In this document: piece after piece, positions 22,058-34,482 of the stretch
Layout: each line of letters begins with the position of its first letter
Position numbering within the stretch: the first letter of the stretch is position 1
Assembly (NCBI GenBank): GCA_011033025.1
Contig: WFMF01000174.1
Span: 1-64,000, forward strand
Source of the DNA: Beroe forskalii
Lineage: Eukaryota > Ctenophora > Nuda > Beroida > Beroidae
DNA: 64,000 nucleotides
Direction: 5' to 3'
Made by a program: the position numbers and the translations under genes
The notes under the pieces: model-generated
Seen by the model: only the letters and a program-made list of their open reading frames with translations
Told to the model about the DNA's origin: nothing
Database searches by the model: none

Positions 22058-25000
22058 TGCGTTATCTAGCAATTTTTGACTAGTTCGGACGTGCTCATAC
22101 GTTACATTAACTCTACTGCTAAGTTTGAAATTGATTCTTAAAATTTAAAATTGATAGCTTTGAGACTATGTTTTACAGACTTCAGTGGTCCTGATAAAGA
22201 GATAATGTTACTTGACATATGTATATGATATACACTCAATGTTCACTATTCAGTCATAGTTTCAATTCTCTTCAAGAAAGCTAGGATGTGTATCATTCAT
22301 GGGTAGGTATACGGTCTCATTCTACGTCATCAAAGATAACGCCCACATGGATATAAGTGGGGCAAAAACTTAAATTATTGTGTTACAGCTTCAAATTTCA
22401 ATCCTTCATAGCTCTATCGGAGGAGCTTTAAACTATTGTGCTATCTAAGAGCTATTGTTAGGTCTAGGTGCACATGTTACTATACTCATAAAGTTATAAC
22501 CTATTTACACAAAGTTTGTACCGCTCAAGAAACATAGGAAGGGACTCACACAGAACGAATAATGCAAATATTACAAAATATTATTACTGAAATATATAAA
22601 TTCAAACTCATAACACACTTGAATGGAATGTTCAGAGATGCTCCAGAATGGCAGGCTTGGAAGACTCGCATGTTGACGTCGCCCATCTGTGATCCCGGCT
22701 AAACAGACTCTAAGGTACTCTAAGGTAAGGTAGGCCATGGACATAACTGGAACTATAATAGGCTCAAGGTTCTTTTATGATAGGAAATTGTGGATTTAAC
22801 GACTCCTAGAGCGAAATCTAGCGATCTATGTGCTGATGTAATCAATGTTAACGGAAGCAAAAATTCCTCAATTCTTTTATATGACGGGGAAAATGCTGCA
22901 TCAGTCAGAATATTTGAGCTTAGGAGAAAATGTTGAAGAAGATAACAAGTAACGGGTGATGACTATTTATCTGGAATTATTTCAATGTATTCTTGTGGGC
23001 AAATCGAGATCATGTTAGAGCTCAGATGTGCTTATTCTGGACCTAAAAAGTCCGCTGATTCAGAATAACATCATGAGAAAATTTGAAACCCCTGTTTTCC
23101 CATGCTACTGGCCGATTAGTTTGAGAAGGTACAAAAAAATCTTGCACAAAATCTCAATGACAATAATTATCTCCAAAAGTGTTATTTAAGCCTTACTATG
23201 GGATGATTCTGAGCAGGAGGGTCTCAAGAGTGACTGCAGTAAGTAGCATCACTAACTTATCCAGTGGTGACCCTATGGAACCTAAAATGTGTTTAAAATC
23301 GTCAATTCTAGGATAATGTCATTGTCATAAAACTGTGATTTTGGGTAATTGTTAATCCAAAATTCTGCATACCAATAAATGGAAGTGGTCCAAAGACATG
23401 AGTTATGTTTAATGAGGTCCCTGCCATCAAATCTGAGTGTTCAGACCACCTAGATCCTGTTCTAAGACTTTCTTAAGGCATGGAATAGTAAAAAACAACT
23501 CTATTTTTCCAGAAATTTGGCATGATTTTAGCTCTAAAATCCAAGAATTTTCTTGATATTCAACGAAAAATGCATGTAGAGGTCTTCATTAGTGTCTCAG
23601 CTAACGAAGCTCATGAATAAACCTAGATGGCAACTGATGGGAATGCATTTGTATGCAATTTTCTAATCATATGTCAAGAAGTCAATCTTTGAATTTGTGC
23701 AAGATTTTTTTGTACCTTCTCGGACTAATTGGCCAGTAGCATGGGAAAACAGGGATTTCAAATTTTCTCATGATGTTATTCTGAATCAGCAGACTTTTTG
23801 GGTTCAGAATAAGCACATCTGAGCTCCAACATGATCTCGATTTGCCCACAAGAATACATTGAAATAATTCTAGATAAATAGTCATCACCCGTTAGGTACT
23901 GAAGTAGGTACGAGCCACAAGCAACATGGCTTCAGGATTGCCTCAACATTGTAATAAACTCTGCGAGATTACCTACCTACACTTAAATTTAACAAAATAA
24001 AGGCCTATAAAAGTATTAAGAGTAATTATAATGGAATATATTGAAATCATGGCGAGTGAATTAGACAGTAATTGAAATAAGAAATACCCATTTCTTAACC
24101 GGTAGCAATTGGAATACGGAATACCTAACCGGATTTGATTGTAAATTCCTAAATTGTCATGATTTCATGAAATTCAAGTAAAGAGAAATTGTGGGATGCA
24201 GGATGCAGGTAGTAGAAATTTACGGGGCAAAAATCCAACCAATCTCGCAACTGATCATGAACAATTAAATGAAATCGACGGGCTGAAAACTGAAACGAAT
24301 GGAAAATGGTCGTACGTGACTGCGTTAATCAACTTCACCGCGCCACACTCATTAGAAATGAAGAGCGCGCGCACACTTGGATGCACGTGCCAACTTGCTC
24401 ATTTCCTTTCGATCAAATTTGGTTACGTAACGCATGACCGACATTGCTTTACCGAAATTTGATAAATTTACCTCGAATTCAAAATAAATTTCTTACTTTC
24501 TTCTATTTTCTTGATTTGTTTGTTTGTTATCACCGCCTGATCAGCTATAGATATTTAAATCTTTGAAATTTCAGTCCTGAGCAGTGAGCCCTTGAACTAA
24601 CTTAATAAGTAAGTCATGTTGAACTACGTAATGTAAAATAAGTGACTTGGTTAAGATTTGGTCGAATCCTAACTCCTAAGTTTATGATTGAAGCGGGAAT
24701 AACTCTCTCCAATTGCACCTCTTTCCTTTCGAAAGTCCTAAAGTATGTTTAAATTGTCCATCTTGGCTAAGCCCTACGTTAATCGAACGATCTGCACACA
24801 TAATACATATGTTATATATTACATTATATTACTTTTATATTACATTTTATAACTTTTATTATAATTCTCTAATTGATGATAGAGTCAGTTCCTCTAAGTT
24901 GATACCCTCGTACACTTGGCATAAAATGCCATATCTTTTCGCGTATCTTTGATCTCCAGCTGGTGATACAAATCATTCATTCATCCTTTTTCCTTTCATT

Positions 25001-25070
25001 GATTTCACAACTATTTATCATATTTATTGTAGATTGTAGAAGCTTCCATGATCGACTAAAGCGGAAAATC
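22058..25070. other. Intergenic between cysteine-rich gene and intronless MFS gene
   Basis: Apart from the MITE at 22952-23892, no gene is recognised. An 88-codon frame at 24196-24462 has no signal, domain or splice support. A TATTTATTGTAG at 25021-25032 is an acceptor-like site 38 bases before the next start. Confidence 0.4.
22952..23892. mobile_element. Tc1/mariner-type MITE, 941 bp, long inverted repeats
   Basis: Terminal repeats of about 190-200 bp at 22952-23150 and 23694-23892, over 90 % alike by eye, start ACGGGTGATGACTATTTAT and are each flanked by TA (22950-22951, 23893-23894), the target site of Tc1/mariner elements. The middle (about 550 bp) shows no transposase frame. Open frames in the arms are only by-products. 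Confidence 0.82.
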
Positions 25071-26522
25071 ATGTCAAAATGGCTCGACATTTGCATGTCG
25101 GACAAATCGTTCAGCATGGCAACATTCTTGCCCATGATATGTTTCGGGATGTTATGGACAATACCTGCATCTTTGATTTATGAGATTAAGTTGAATATCA
25201 ATGAAGGAATGCGAGTGTTTGGCTATCTTTTGATGGTCTTAAGGTTGGGAAAATCAATTGGCCATTTGTTAGCTGTAAAAATTTGTGGCTATTTTCATCC
25301 CGACCGTTGTTCAGAAATCCATCTTGTAAATATGTTAATACAGTTTTTGTGCGTGGTTTTCACTCCATTTTGCACAAACTGGCCATCATTGGGAGTAAAT
25401 TGGCTGATTGTAGGACTTACACTCGGCATTTTAGAATCGAACACGGTATTTTTCAATTCGGCAGTTAACAGAAAATCAGCCCATAAATATACCAACATTT
25501 ACTACGCCTCATTCTCAATCGGGTGTGCGCTAACCCCGATAATCGTAGATGCAACTCGAGAACAAATCCACGAACCAAGAAAAGAGTTCGCTGTTGTTTG
25601 CTGGATTGTCGGTGGGACATACATTCTCTTCAATGCATATCTAATTTTAACTTTGAAACTCCGACGGAAGCATGGTATTTTCGTGAAACAAATCGAAGGT
25701 GAGACAGTATCGAAAGAACAGAATTTCTGTGTTTTCAGCAGCATCTGTCTCGTTCTCACTTCATTTTGTTTTATGTCAGCTAGAACGGTTCTGGAAGTGT
25801 TTTTACTGCCATATGCAACCTTTGCTCGCGCAGATTTGAGCGAAAAACAATCGTACTCGGTTGTTCAGTGTATCTTTGCATCTGCACTGATTATTCGCTT
25901 CATTGGGATATTTATTGCACTAATCCTCGACAAAACATCAGCCCTTCTCATCTTCTGGAACTCATTCTTAGTCCTAGCAGTTCTTGCTCAGCTGGGTTTC
26001 CAAGACAACTCTTACCTTGGTATCATCGTAACCATGACTTTCTTTGGCTTCGTTCTCGGCTCCTACCAGAACACTCTTCTCAACTGGATGTCAGACCGGA
26101 TGATCCTGAACAACAGGAACACTGCTCCATTCTTCTTCGGAACATCACTCGGGAGTACTGTAACCCCTGCAGTAGTTCCGCATCTGATAAAGAATAGCGA
26201 TGGTAGTATTGACATTGATACCTACCAGATCTTGGTAGTAGTTCTCTTCTCGCTATCAGTGGTGTTTTGTATGTCCATGATTACCACAGAGCTGTTTTTC
26301 CGAGGAAAGGGTTGTAAAGCATCACTGACAGCAGCTAACGTTGTGTCAGTAGCACCGCTTGACAACAATTTGACACCAGTGTCAGTAGAGCCGCTTGACA
26401 ACAACATGACACCGGTGTACTCGGAAACCACGCTAAACTCTGAGCCGGGAGTGTCTGAAGGCGCCAAAGCACCCGCAACAAGACTCGTGGGATTCGTGTC
26501 ACCGCTATCTCCCATTTTTTGA
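25071..26522 (+). CDS. MFS-type transporter, intronless, 483 aa
   Basis: Started at ATG 25071 (MSKWLDICMSDKSF): the frame is open further upstream but has no earlier in-frame ATG. A three-codon upstream ORF (ATG 25048) precedes it. The hydropathy pattern gives about 12 transmembrane segments in two halves with a cytoplasmic loop RRKHGIFVKQIEGETVSKEQ between TM6 and TM7, and a short soluble C-terminus with two copies of a repeat (SVAPLDNNLTP / SVEPLDNNMTP). Sections such as LLNWMSDRMI-N-RNTAPFFFG and the first helices (CFGMLWTIPA, LGKSIGHLL) align by eye with the intron-rich transporter at 30427-34482, so the two are paralogues. Substrate unknown. Lack of introns next to an 11-exon relative suggests a retrocopy or intron loss. 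Confidence 0.8.
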   Translation: MSKWLDICMSDKSFSMATFLPMICFGMLWTIPASLIYEIKLNINEGMRVFGYLLMVLRLGKSIGHLLAVKICGYFHPDRCSEIHLVNMLIQFLCVVFTPFCTNWPSLGVNWLIVGLTLGILESNTVFFNSAVNRKSAHKYTNIYYASFSIGCALTPIIVDATREQIHEPRKEFAVVCWIVGGTYILFNAYLILTLKLRRKHGIFVKQIEGETVSKEQNFCVFSSICLVLTSFCFMSARTVLEVFLLPYATFARADLSEKQSYSVVQCIFASALIIRFIGIFIALILDKTSALLIFWNSFLVLAVLAQLGFQDNSYLGIIVTMTFFGFVLGSYQNTLLNWMSDRMILNNRNTAPFFFGTSLGSTVTPAVVPHLIKNSDGSIDIDTYQILVVVLFSLSVVFCMSMITTELFFRGKGCKASLTAANVVSVAPLDNNLTPVSVEPLDNNMTPVYSETTLNSEPGVSEGAKAPATRLVGFVSPLSPIF

Positions 26523-27182
26523 GAGATTGCGCGTGGTGAATGCTCAACGATTTCGAGATTTTATTTATATACCAGAATTAAACAAAGTGATTAATCTAGA
26601 AATTTTTATTTTTCTATCAATCTTGCGATTTTACTGTCATTTGATAATTTATTCCAGTTCCCAGAGACAACAAATTTCCTCTGTAGGTTTTTATCTGAAT
26701 TTTATTTTCGTCCATTGCTATGGACGTTAGCTGCTTCTCTTTTGACTAGTTTAATCCTTTAGTTTTAGAAACTGAACCGGTTTTTGGTTTTTGGCTTTTG
26801 GGGTTTCCAAGTTATAGTTCTTATTCTTTATTTGGGAAATATGTTTCTGCAACTTCGAAGATTGATGTTTTTCAATATTTCAGTTGTAGCATTTTCGCTG
26901 ATTACTCACATTCTTTTTCTTTTCATATTCTTGTATTCTTGATTGACAATTCAGCTTTGAAGTTCAAAAGTCACAATTTCTTGAGTAGAGTCCCATTAAC
27001 ATTTTTATTCGGCGTCAAAATACTCACATCACTTTCACTATCAACTTTGATCTTGATAGCAGACTTTAAATCTGACGCCACTTTTGGCTATGTTAGTATG
27101 ATATTGATACCAGGTCACTTTGACACCAATTTCAATTATTCAATGTTGATAACAGATTCTAACATTGACACCACTTTGAGCT
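26523..27182. other. Intergenic with weak 60-bp repeat
   Basis: Two to three degenerate copies of TTGATARCAGAYTYTAA...GACRCCACTTTKRGCTATG at 27050-27185 lead into the start of the GPCR gene, whose ATG lies in the last unit. No separate gene. Confidence 0.4.
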
Positions 27183-30065
27183 ATGATGTTGATAGAAGAT
27201 GCTGTCTCTGATACTATTCTCCCGACCACCTCCACCACTCTGGGAGTAATTACCACTCTGATCACCATAGCAACGGTGGTTGGTAACCTTACCACCTTGG
27301 TTACCATGCGGGGTTGCCGCACTCTCCACCCCTCCCACAAGCTCCTGCTGACTGTCCTCTCAACTCTAAGTCTACTAATCGGGGTGAATATTATCATGTT
27401 ACTTTACTCCTATTGTAGCATCAATCGTGGTGCGAGGAGTCAGCCGATTGCAATGAATATATCATTTAGTGCACTTCAGACACTTACGTAAGTGGTATTG
27501 AACCAAAGCCCGTATTATCAAATTCTTCCCCCGTCTGGTCTACTTTCACCGATGCTCTGAATAGTGAATAACGCCATCACTTTACTTTCCCTTTAACATC
27601 ACCATTCTAATTTCTATACCCTAACATTATAAACCCTCGCGTTTTAAACCCAAACATTATAAACCCTCGCATTTTAACCCCCAAAATCACCCCTCTCAAC
27701 CCCCACATTCTAAACCATAACTTTCTAAACACCACTTTTCATTTCCCACTTTCTGCAGGTTCTCCACATGAGTTTTGTCTCCTTGGCCTGCTTCTCTGGT
27801 CGCTGGTTAGGCATGCCTGAGATCCTGAACCCCACCTCCCACCAAGTCCTCAACAACTCGCTCTGGTGCCGAGTGTCCGCCTACATCCTCTTCCCCCTCG
27901 TTAAACTGAGCATCGCTACAGTAACTGTCATCTCGGTGGAGCGCTTCATCGCCCTCAAGTTCACCTACCAGTACTACCGACTCACTACCCGCAAACTGGC
28001 GGGCATCGTATGTTTCATATTCGTGGGGGTGCTGACTCTGACGGGTTACGAGGTGTCCCGGGAGCAGGGCAGTGTCTACATGATACCCGCATACCAGGTA
28101 CTTGACATGAAACCTGCATAATGTAATCTGAATTGCGTATGTCTTGTCTCACTTTATTCCTGTTTCAAATCCTGTTGATATTATTCCAGGGTATTCCATG
28201 AGTAAAACCCTGTTTACAATTCTCTCGCATCAGTTATATAGTTTAAACTTCAATCTTTTGAGTAAAACCCTGTTCACTGCAATGCATGCCGCTCTACCGG
28301 AAGCTTTCTGACATAGAAAGTATCCTGTACATCAACATGGTGTTCAAGGCAGTGTGTCACGGACTGGTACTGGTCGTCAATACCTACACTCTCGTTAAGA
28401 TAACGCTCCTCAACAGGTAAATTGTTCGGCAACATCCCAGTTCAGGCCGGTCATGATTTAGGGGATGTGTCCGTGTTTTTTTTGTCTTTTTTTTTTTTAA
28501 ATTTTACTTTCATGATGATTAAACGAACGAATTGAAAACTTGAAAAGTCTTTTATCTTATAATTTTCATGCAGTACGAGTTTAAATTAAAGACAGGGAAT
28601 TTATTTTGTTTCGGACGTGTGATACTGATTATACACGCTAACTTTGCCAGGTACGCCCGTTACCACCTTGGGGGAGGCGGCCATGGGGGCAGTGCTGAGA
28701 GAAGACGACTCTTTACCGTGTCAGTGTTACTGCTCACCACTCTAGATACCCTCACTTGGCTACCTGTCTACCTTCTCTCCATACTCAGGTTAGTCTGAGG
28801 TATGGGACTCTCGTCCCATCCAGGAGCACAGGAGCGCTTGCCTCGGCCAGGAACTCCCTCTCCTGGGCGCCGCCTGGGCCCTCGCAGGCCCATCCCTCTT
28901 CTAGTAGTGGTAGTAGCTACTGCTCACCACTCTAGATACCCTCACTTGGCTACCTGTCTACCTTCTCTCCATACTCAGGTTAGCTGTGGAGAGGTACGGG
29001 ACTCTCGTCCCATCCGGGAGCGCTTACCTCGGCCAGTAACTCCCTCTCCTGGGCGCCGCCTGGGCCCTCGCAGGCCCATCCCTCTTCTAGTAGTGGTAGT
29101 AGCTACTGCTCACCACTCTAGATACCCTCACTTGGCTAATTGTCTAGTTTCTACCTTCTCTTTCTCCTGTTGTGTTTCCCAGGCACGAGAACAGCACGTT
29201 GCTAAGCAACATGTCTCCTAGCACGGTAGTTACCCTACGTACTGTGACTTGGTGGCTCCTCTACGTCTCTCCCACCATCAACCCTCTTCTCTACGTACTC
29301 AGGTACTTTCTTTCTTAGTACAGAAAGACGTGTGTGTTAATTCCTTGATACCTAATATAGCCATAGGTGCATGACATAGGTGCATGAAAAACGCAACTTC
29401 ATCGTGGGCACAGCGTTATACTCTCATGAAATCAATGTTAATGTGAATGCTGATCATATGCTGAATGGAAATTTTGATGAAAATTCGCCCCATCTTCCAG
29501 GTTCCGGGACGTGAGGCTGCAAGTCAAGACAGGAGTGAGGGGTTCCATAGATAGGATGTCCAGCTTCGGAAGACGGGTGTCTGTTTCCATTAGCAACCGT
29601 CGCCTCAGTACCAGTTCCTCTAATGCAAGGGTTGGAGCATCGTCCTCAAGTAATGAAACCGCAGCAACCTCAGGAAATTCAGCAACCCTTGCTACCTTGG
29701 CAACCGGGAATTCAGCAACCTCTGCTACCATAGCAGCAACTAACCGGAATGTTTCTATAGCAACCTCTTCCAGCAAAAACCTGATCCGACTAGCAACCTC
29801 ATCCAGCAAGGGTCTGATCCCAGCTTCAGGGTCATTTAGCAACGGCAAGAGGAAGGAGTCTTTTAGTGGCAGGAGACATTCCTTGAATAAAGAGCTGTTT
29901 AACGGCTGGACCCCCGCCGCTAAAGATTCCTCACCCTCAACTACTGAATCTTCTGGAGGTGCCCGGAGACTCAGTCAGTTCGATGCCAGGAGACTTAGTA
30001 GTCTGATCCACCCTGCAAACATAAAACTAGAGGTGGAGGAGGGCAGGAGTGAGGATCTCGAGTAG
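27183..30065 (+). CDS. Rhodopsin-family (class A) G-protein-coupled receptor, six exons
   Basis: Exons: 27183-27487, 27773-28097, about 28270-28417, 28651-28788, 29183-29302 and 29501-30065. TM1 carries GNLTTL (GN of TM1); TM3 ends VISVERFIALKF (ERF in place of DRY); TM4-5 follow; TM6 is FTVSVLLLTTLDTLTWLPVYLLS; TM7 ends SPTINPLLYVLR (NPxxY as NPLLY). All these are class A marks. The short extracellular N-terminus is only about 20 residues. The tail of some 190 residues is Ser-rich (many phosphorylation sites) with Arg-Arg-Leu-Ser motifs. Phases agree except at the 5' edge of exon 3, where no AG in the right phase was found; exon 2 uses AG at 27771-27772. Ligand unknown. The TM6 exon end and donor are triplicated (28729-29150). 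Confidence 0.8.
28729..29150 (+). repeat. 188-bp tandem triplication spanning the TM6 exon end and its donor
   Basis: Three copies starting TACTGCTCACCACTCTAGAT at about 28729, 28917 and 29105. Copies 1 and 2 run through the exon end CATACTCAG into GTTAG; copy 3 is broken before its donor. Between them lies a GC-rich spacer (GGGCGCCGCCTGGGCCCTCG), also duplicated. Copy 1 is used by the annotated gene because it follows directly on the TM5-6 loop. Confidence 0.88.
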
Positions 30066-30426
30066 ATTGAATATTGGATTTTGTGAATGTAATATGATTT
30101 GAATTGATTCAAGATTTTATAGTATACTCGTTGAGTATTAATAAAGAATTAACTTCGAAAGTCAACTTTTTATTCCATTCAACAAAGAAAGGCGGTACAA
30201 AGGCGGTACAATAAGATAAAGCAGTTCCAGATAGTTCGAACATTCATTTCTCTCTCCAAAATTTCTAATTTTAACAATTCGTTAAAGTGTCTAACCACTC
30301 TTCAAACTGCTGCTCACATTAAGATCTAACTCTATGTCCACAAACATATGATCTAGGCCTGGGCCTCTGATCGAACTCTATGATGTAACTGATATTTATT
30401 ATCTAGGTCCATGTCTCCTGAGCGCC
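30066..30426. other. Intergenic
   Basis: Has AATAAAG near 30140 as probable poly(A) signal for the GPCR. TATTTATTATCTAG (ending 30406) is an acceptor-like site 20 bases before the next ATG; a seven-codon upstream ORF starts at 30411 and overlaps the start codon. Confidence 0.45.
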
Positions 30427-33400
30427 ATGTCTGAGTACCCCAAGCCAGGAGGAGCAGGTGGTCCCCCTGAAACCACCGTCTTCCCCCAACTACCTGGTGT
30501 TCCTGAGGATGCCATCATCGCCATCACCAGCAACGAACCTACTCCAGAGGACCCTGTGTATGTCAGGCATCTCAAGAAAATAACAGCTAAAAGTGTCCAG
30601 GTGAGCTAGCGCAGTTATATGATTGTTAGAAAATTGAGGTTTGACTAACAGAGCGCAGGCTTATTATTTTATTTGATGGCCAATCGTTGTAGACCTATCT
30701 TTTAACCTATTTGTCTGAAGATCATCAACCTTCCATTAGCATTCTAAATTGTGATTATCGCTCCCTCAGGAGCGCCTCAGATCACGTAACTCCGGGTACA
30801 GTAAAGATTCTCGCAGAACAAAGCGTTCTTCGTACAGCCAGGATTCAACGCATGACAACAACTGCTCCTTGAAGTCGAAAAACAGCGAGTTTTCCATGGG
30901 TAGCCCTCTTCAATCCATATCTTCCAGGTTAGTAGAAGGTCCTTTAGTGACACCCCCTCAACCTCTCGCCCCTTTGACTAATGAACTACCCCATTTGTTT
31001 GCACCTTCACCCCATCCCTTCGCCCAATCCCTTCCTGCCCCCTAACCCGTTTACTCCTTGTTTTCAGGACAACTCACAGCATGGACTCCTCCTCCTCTTC
31101 CTCCTCTCAAGAGAACAGACCGTGGATCTACCGGGACTCCACCTTTGTCTTCTTCACCAACCTCTCTCTGGGTGTATTTGGCATGTGGTGGACCATTCAG
31201 GCTCTGTTCATAGAGGAGTTCATGCAGAGAGTGGGTTAGTTGGATGAATGTCGATCTGAAAAACATGTCTCATGCCTATTATGTTTTTATTTATATCATC
31301 GGAGTCTGGGTTTCTCATCCCCTCGAATCGGCAGAGACGATTGGTGAAGGATTTCTGAGGGATCGATATAAAAGATGCGCATTCCACTGTACTGGGACCG
31401 AAATTCAGAACCTCAACAATGAATTTTTATACCTACCCTTGTTAGAGAGCAGTGGTAACACAAATGCCCGTGCATAACGGCTCCCTCCCTTCAGACGTGA
31501 GTCTGCAGACGATGGGTTACGTGATGTCGTGTGTTCGGATTGGTAAGATATTCGGTCACCTTGTCACAGTCCCACTCACCTCACTCTTCCCTAACAGCAT
31601 CATCATCATACTCGTGTCCTGTTTGTGTCTCTTTGCGTGAGTTTGCAAATAGTCATGATGATCTTACTCTCTGGAGCGTTCAAATGCTGCGATTGGTCCA
31701 TTTTATCCGAAAAGAGTGTTTTTTTTACAAAATGGAATAAAATCTTACTAATAAACCAAGAAAGCACACCATTTCAGCAGTATTTCGCCTTCAGGTTGTT
31801 GTTTCCACTGGTAGCGTTCATAACATTGGCTGAGCTACTGGGGGCCCTGTGCTTTGTCTTGGGAATGGTGTACGGAATTTCAGATTCCTGCTTCGTCCTT
31901 ATTATCCAGGTACCACATTCTTAACATTTCATGCTTTTTCAATACTTTAATCACTCTCTCACTCACTAAGTCAATTTATCATTCTATGATTTTTAGTCAC
32001 CATCATTCACTCCATCATTAGTTCACTTGCCCCTTCACTCATCCACTCACTTCAGATGTTACCCTGTTCACAGAGAAGCTATCACACAAACATGGCATAC
32101 TCAATATCTTCTGTATTCGGTTTTGTGACTGCTTTTCTCATCGAGGGGCTTAAAGCTCGCGTTCAGCCGATCAAGTACCAGTTGTTGTGGTCTTCTGTCA
32201 TTACCAGTGTCTATTCAATGCTAGTGGGGGCGTCAGTTTTCCTCATTAACCATGCCAGGTTAATAAGGAAGATAAAACATTTAATTTTTCGATATTCTTC
32301 AATAATTCAACGTTTAAAAAAGTTGCCAATATTAGAAAATGCTGACGGAAACCTCCTGTCACCCTGTTGGTACCTGGCCCCTGGGATGTTACTACTAGCT
32401 TGCATCATTGTTACAAGTGTAATTACCTTTAAACCCCCCCTTCCACCTCTCCCCCCCCCCTCTGTCTATTTGAGACTGAAAAGTACTTGTAACCCCAGGG
32501 AACGTAACAAATACTACATGATGAATGAAACAGAGGCCAGGTTTCCTTCCAAGTTCAAGGGGTTCAGACACTACTTTATCAGGTTGTTAATTAAATCTTT
32601 TTAAAAGGTTTATTCTATTTTTATTCCCTTTTGTTTACCTAGTTAAGACCTTTAGACGCGATTATTTATTTTGACCATATACCAGGAGTATTAGGTTAAT
32701 CACAAATACATGGCATTGACCATTCATTGGGCCCTAAACTCGCACGCTGATTGGTCAATTAACAGTTTCATCACAATTTCTATATCATGCGGAGTAGGGG
32801 TAAGCTAAAACACCACCAATTCTAACACCCTCCCCCTCAGTTTCTTCCTTCTCTGCTGGTCCGCCTTCTCTGCTGTTTTCTGCTCCTCCACCTTCTTCAA
32901 CTTTACCCTCCTCTTCACCAGAAGTGCTGCCGCTAATCTCACAAACAGCCAAGTCTTCATCACCGTCCAGGTTATAGTATGCTCCAATTGATGCAAATTT
33001 CAAATTTGATTTATTCCAATTTAATTTATTCTCAATTCCATAGTTTTAAGCTCAAACGATAATATTGGCGCTACTGTCGACAGTAGCCCTCTGGTCCATT
33101 TGAGTTTGACAAATCAACGCGTGATTTTATCGCATGAACTCGCACAATGATTGGTCATTGTTATGACGATTTCCGGATCCTAATACTCCACAGTCACAAT
33201 ATATTTGTGCAGGTGTTTTACGGGAGCATGATGGCTATCCGTATAGCTGCCGTTCCCATCGTATACTTCTACAACAACAAATCAGTGATTGTGGTGGTGT
33301 GTAACGGAGTCCTGTGTCTAGCAGCCCTCTCCTCCGTACTCCTGCAGGACAGGATGTTCCAGGGTATCATCATGATGTTCTTCTCATACGGAATAGGTAC

Positions 33401-34482
33401 CGGAACTTTCAGTGGTGTTTTCTAATTATGCTGCGAACTAGTGGTACAGACCATAATAACGTGAAATTTTTTACCCATTTTATTGGATGGTATCCCTATC
33501 CGTCTACTGTACCGGACAGCCCCCTGCTCGCTCTAACAACTCGTACTTCCAGGCATTGGGTGGTTCCACAACTCTCTGCTCAACTGGTTGCAGGACCACA
33601 TTGTTATCACCCCCAGAACCAGCTTGCCCTTCTTTTTAGCCTCCACTTCAGGTAATATAGGTCAGTAAATAACTCCTCGTATGAGTACCTTACGAATTTG
33701 TAATTAGCAGTTTGGAAATGGAGTGAGCAATTGGGCCTGTCGGATTTTCTGTTGGTACATGATATTTGTACACAACTTTTTACTTTCTTGTCCCTCGTTC
33801 CATTATTATCTCTTGATAGATTCTGCAAGTGTTTCTCATTATAGCGCGTAAAATAACCTATCCTTTTTCAGGGATTGTTCTGGCCCCCATCATAGTTCCT
33901 CACATTATCAGCGATGAAACAGGTTAATAACCCCTTAATCGTCTTTAAATCACGATGAAAGATAGCGATTGACCGATCAAAGGGCGAGGTGCCGCCCTGT
34001 CGTACACTAATAATGGTCTGTCGTGATCTACTTCGCCGCGAATGATTTTGGAAACTGCTGATACGCTATTTGAACGTCGACAATAATATTTTCGTCCAAG
34101 CGAATATTGATCATTAATACTCCCAAACCAAATTCCAGGCGCAGTGGTTCCTTCCCGGTTCATCTGGCTAACGTTTTCCCTGACGGTAACCACAGTAACG
34201 GCCGCTTCCATCCTCATCACCATAGAGAAACTAAAGGAGGATCTAGTGGAGGATATCGAGCTGATGCCATCCATCCTCAACCTCTCCCAACACAGCAAGG
34301 GGAGCTTGACAGCCAGCCCCAGTGTGGCCATAACACGCCGAGGTATGTCCCATCTCAACAGTTCCCACTTCGATACTCCCGAACTTGGGAGTGGTTTCAG
34401 GCAGAGTCGGCTCAGTAAACTGTCAACTTACACGCAAAGACTGGATCCTGTGTTGTCATTTGTATCCTCTATTAACAACTGA
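30427..34482 (+). CDS. MFS-type transporter, eleven exons, about 697 aa
   Basis: Exons 30427-30600, 30770-30927, 31068-31234, 31495-31636, 31795-31909, 32056-32582, 32841-32970, 33213-33396, 33553-33651, 33872-33922 and 34139-34482; every junction is GT-AG and every phase fits. The N-terminal 120 residues are soluble and Ser/Arg-rich (SSSSSSSQENRPW). Then TM1 (NLSLGVFGMWWTIQALFIEE), TM2 with GKIFGHLV, TM4-6, a large loop with a Pro run (about PPLPPLPPPS), and TM7-12 including LLNWLQDHIVITPRTSLPFF and LAPIIVPHII. The same blocks occur in the intronless gene at 25071-26522. The C-terminal about 80 residues are soluble and Ser-rich. The protein should be a 12-helix secondary transporter of unknown substrate. 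Confidence 0.8.

Noticed and set aside
24196-24462. 88-codon frame with ATG
   Set aside because: No domain, signal peptide or splice context; composition not clearly coding.
26798-27211. 137-codon hydrophobic frame before the GPCR
   Set aside because: No ATG at its start and it overlaps degenerate repeats and the GPCR start in another frame.
32785-33003. Minus-strand Glu/Lys-rich frame
   Set aside because: Antisense shadow of exon 32841-32970 of the eleven-exon transporter.
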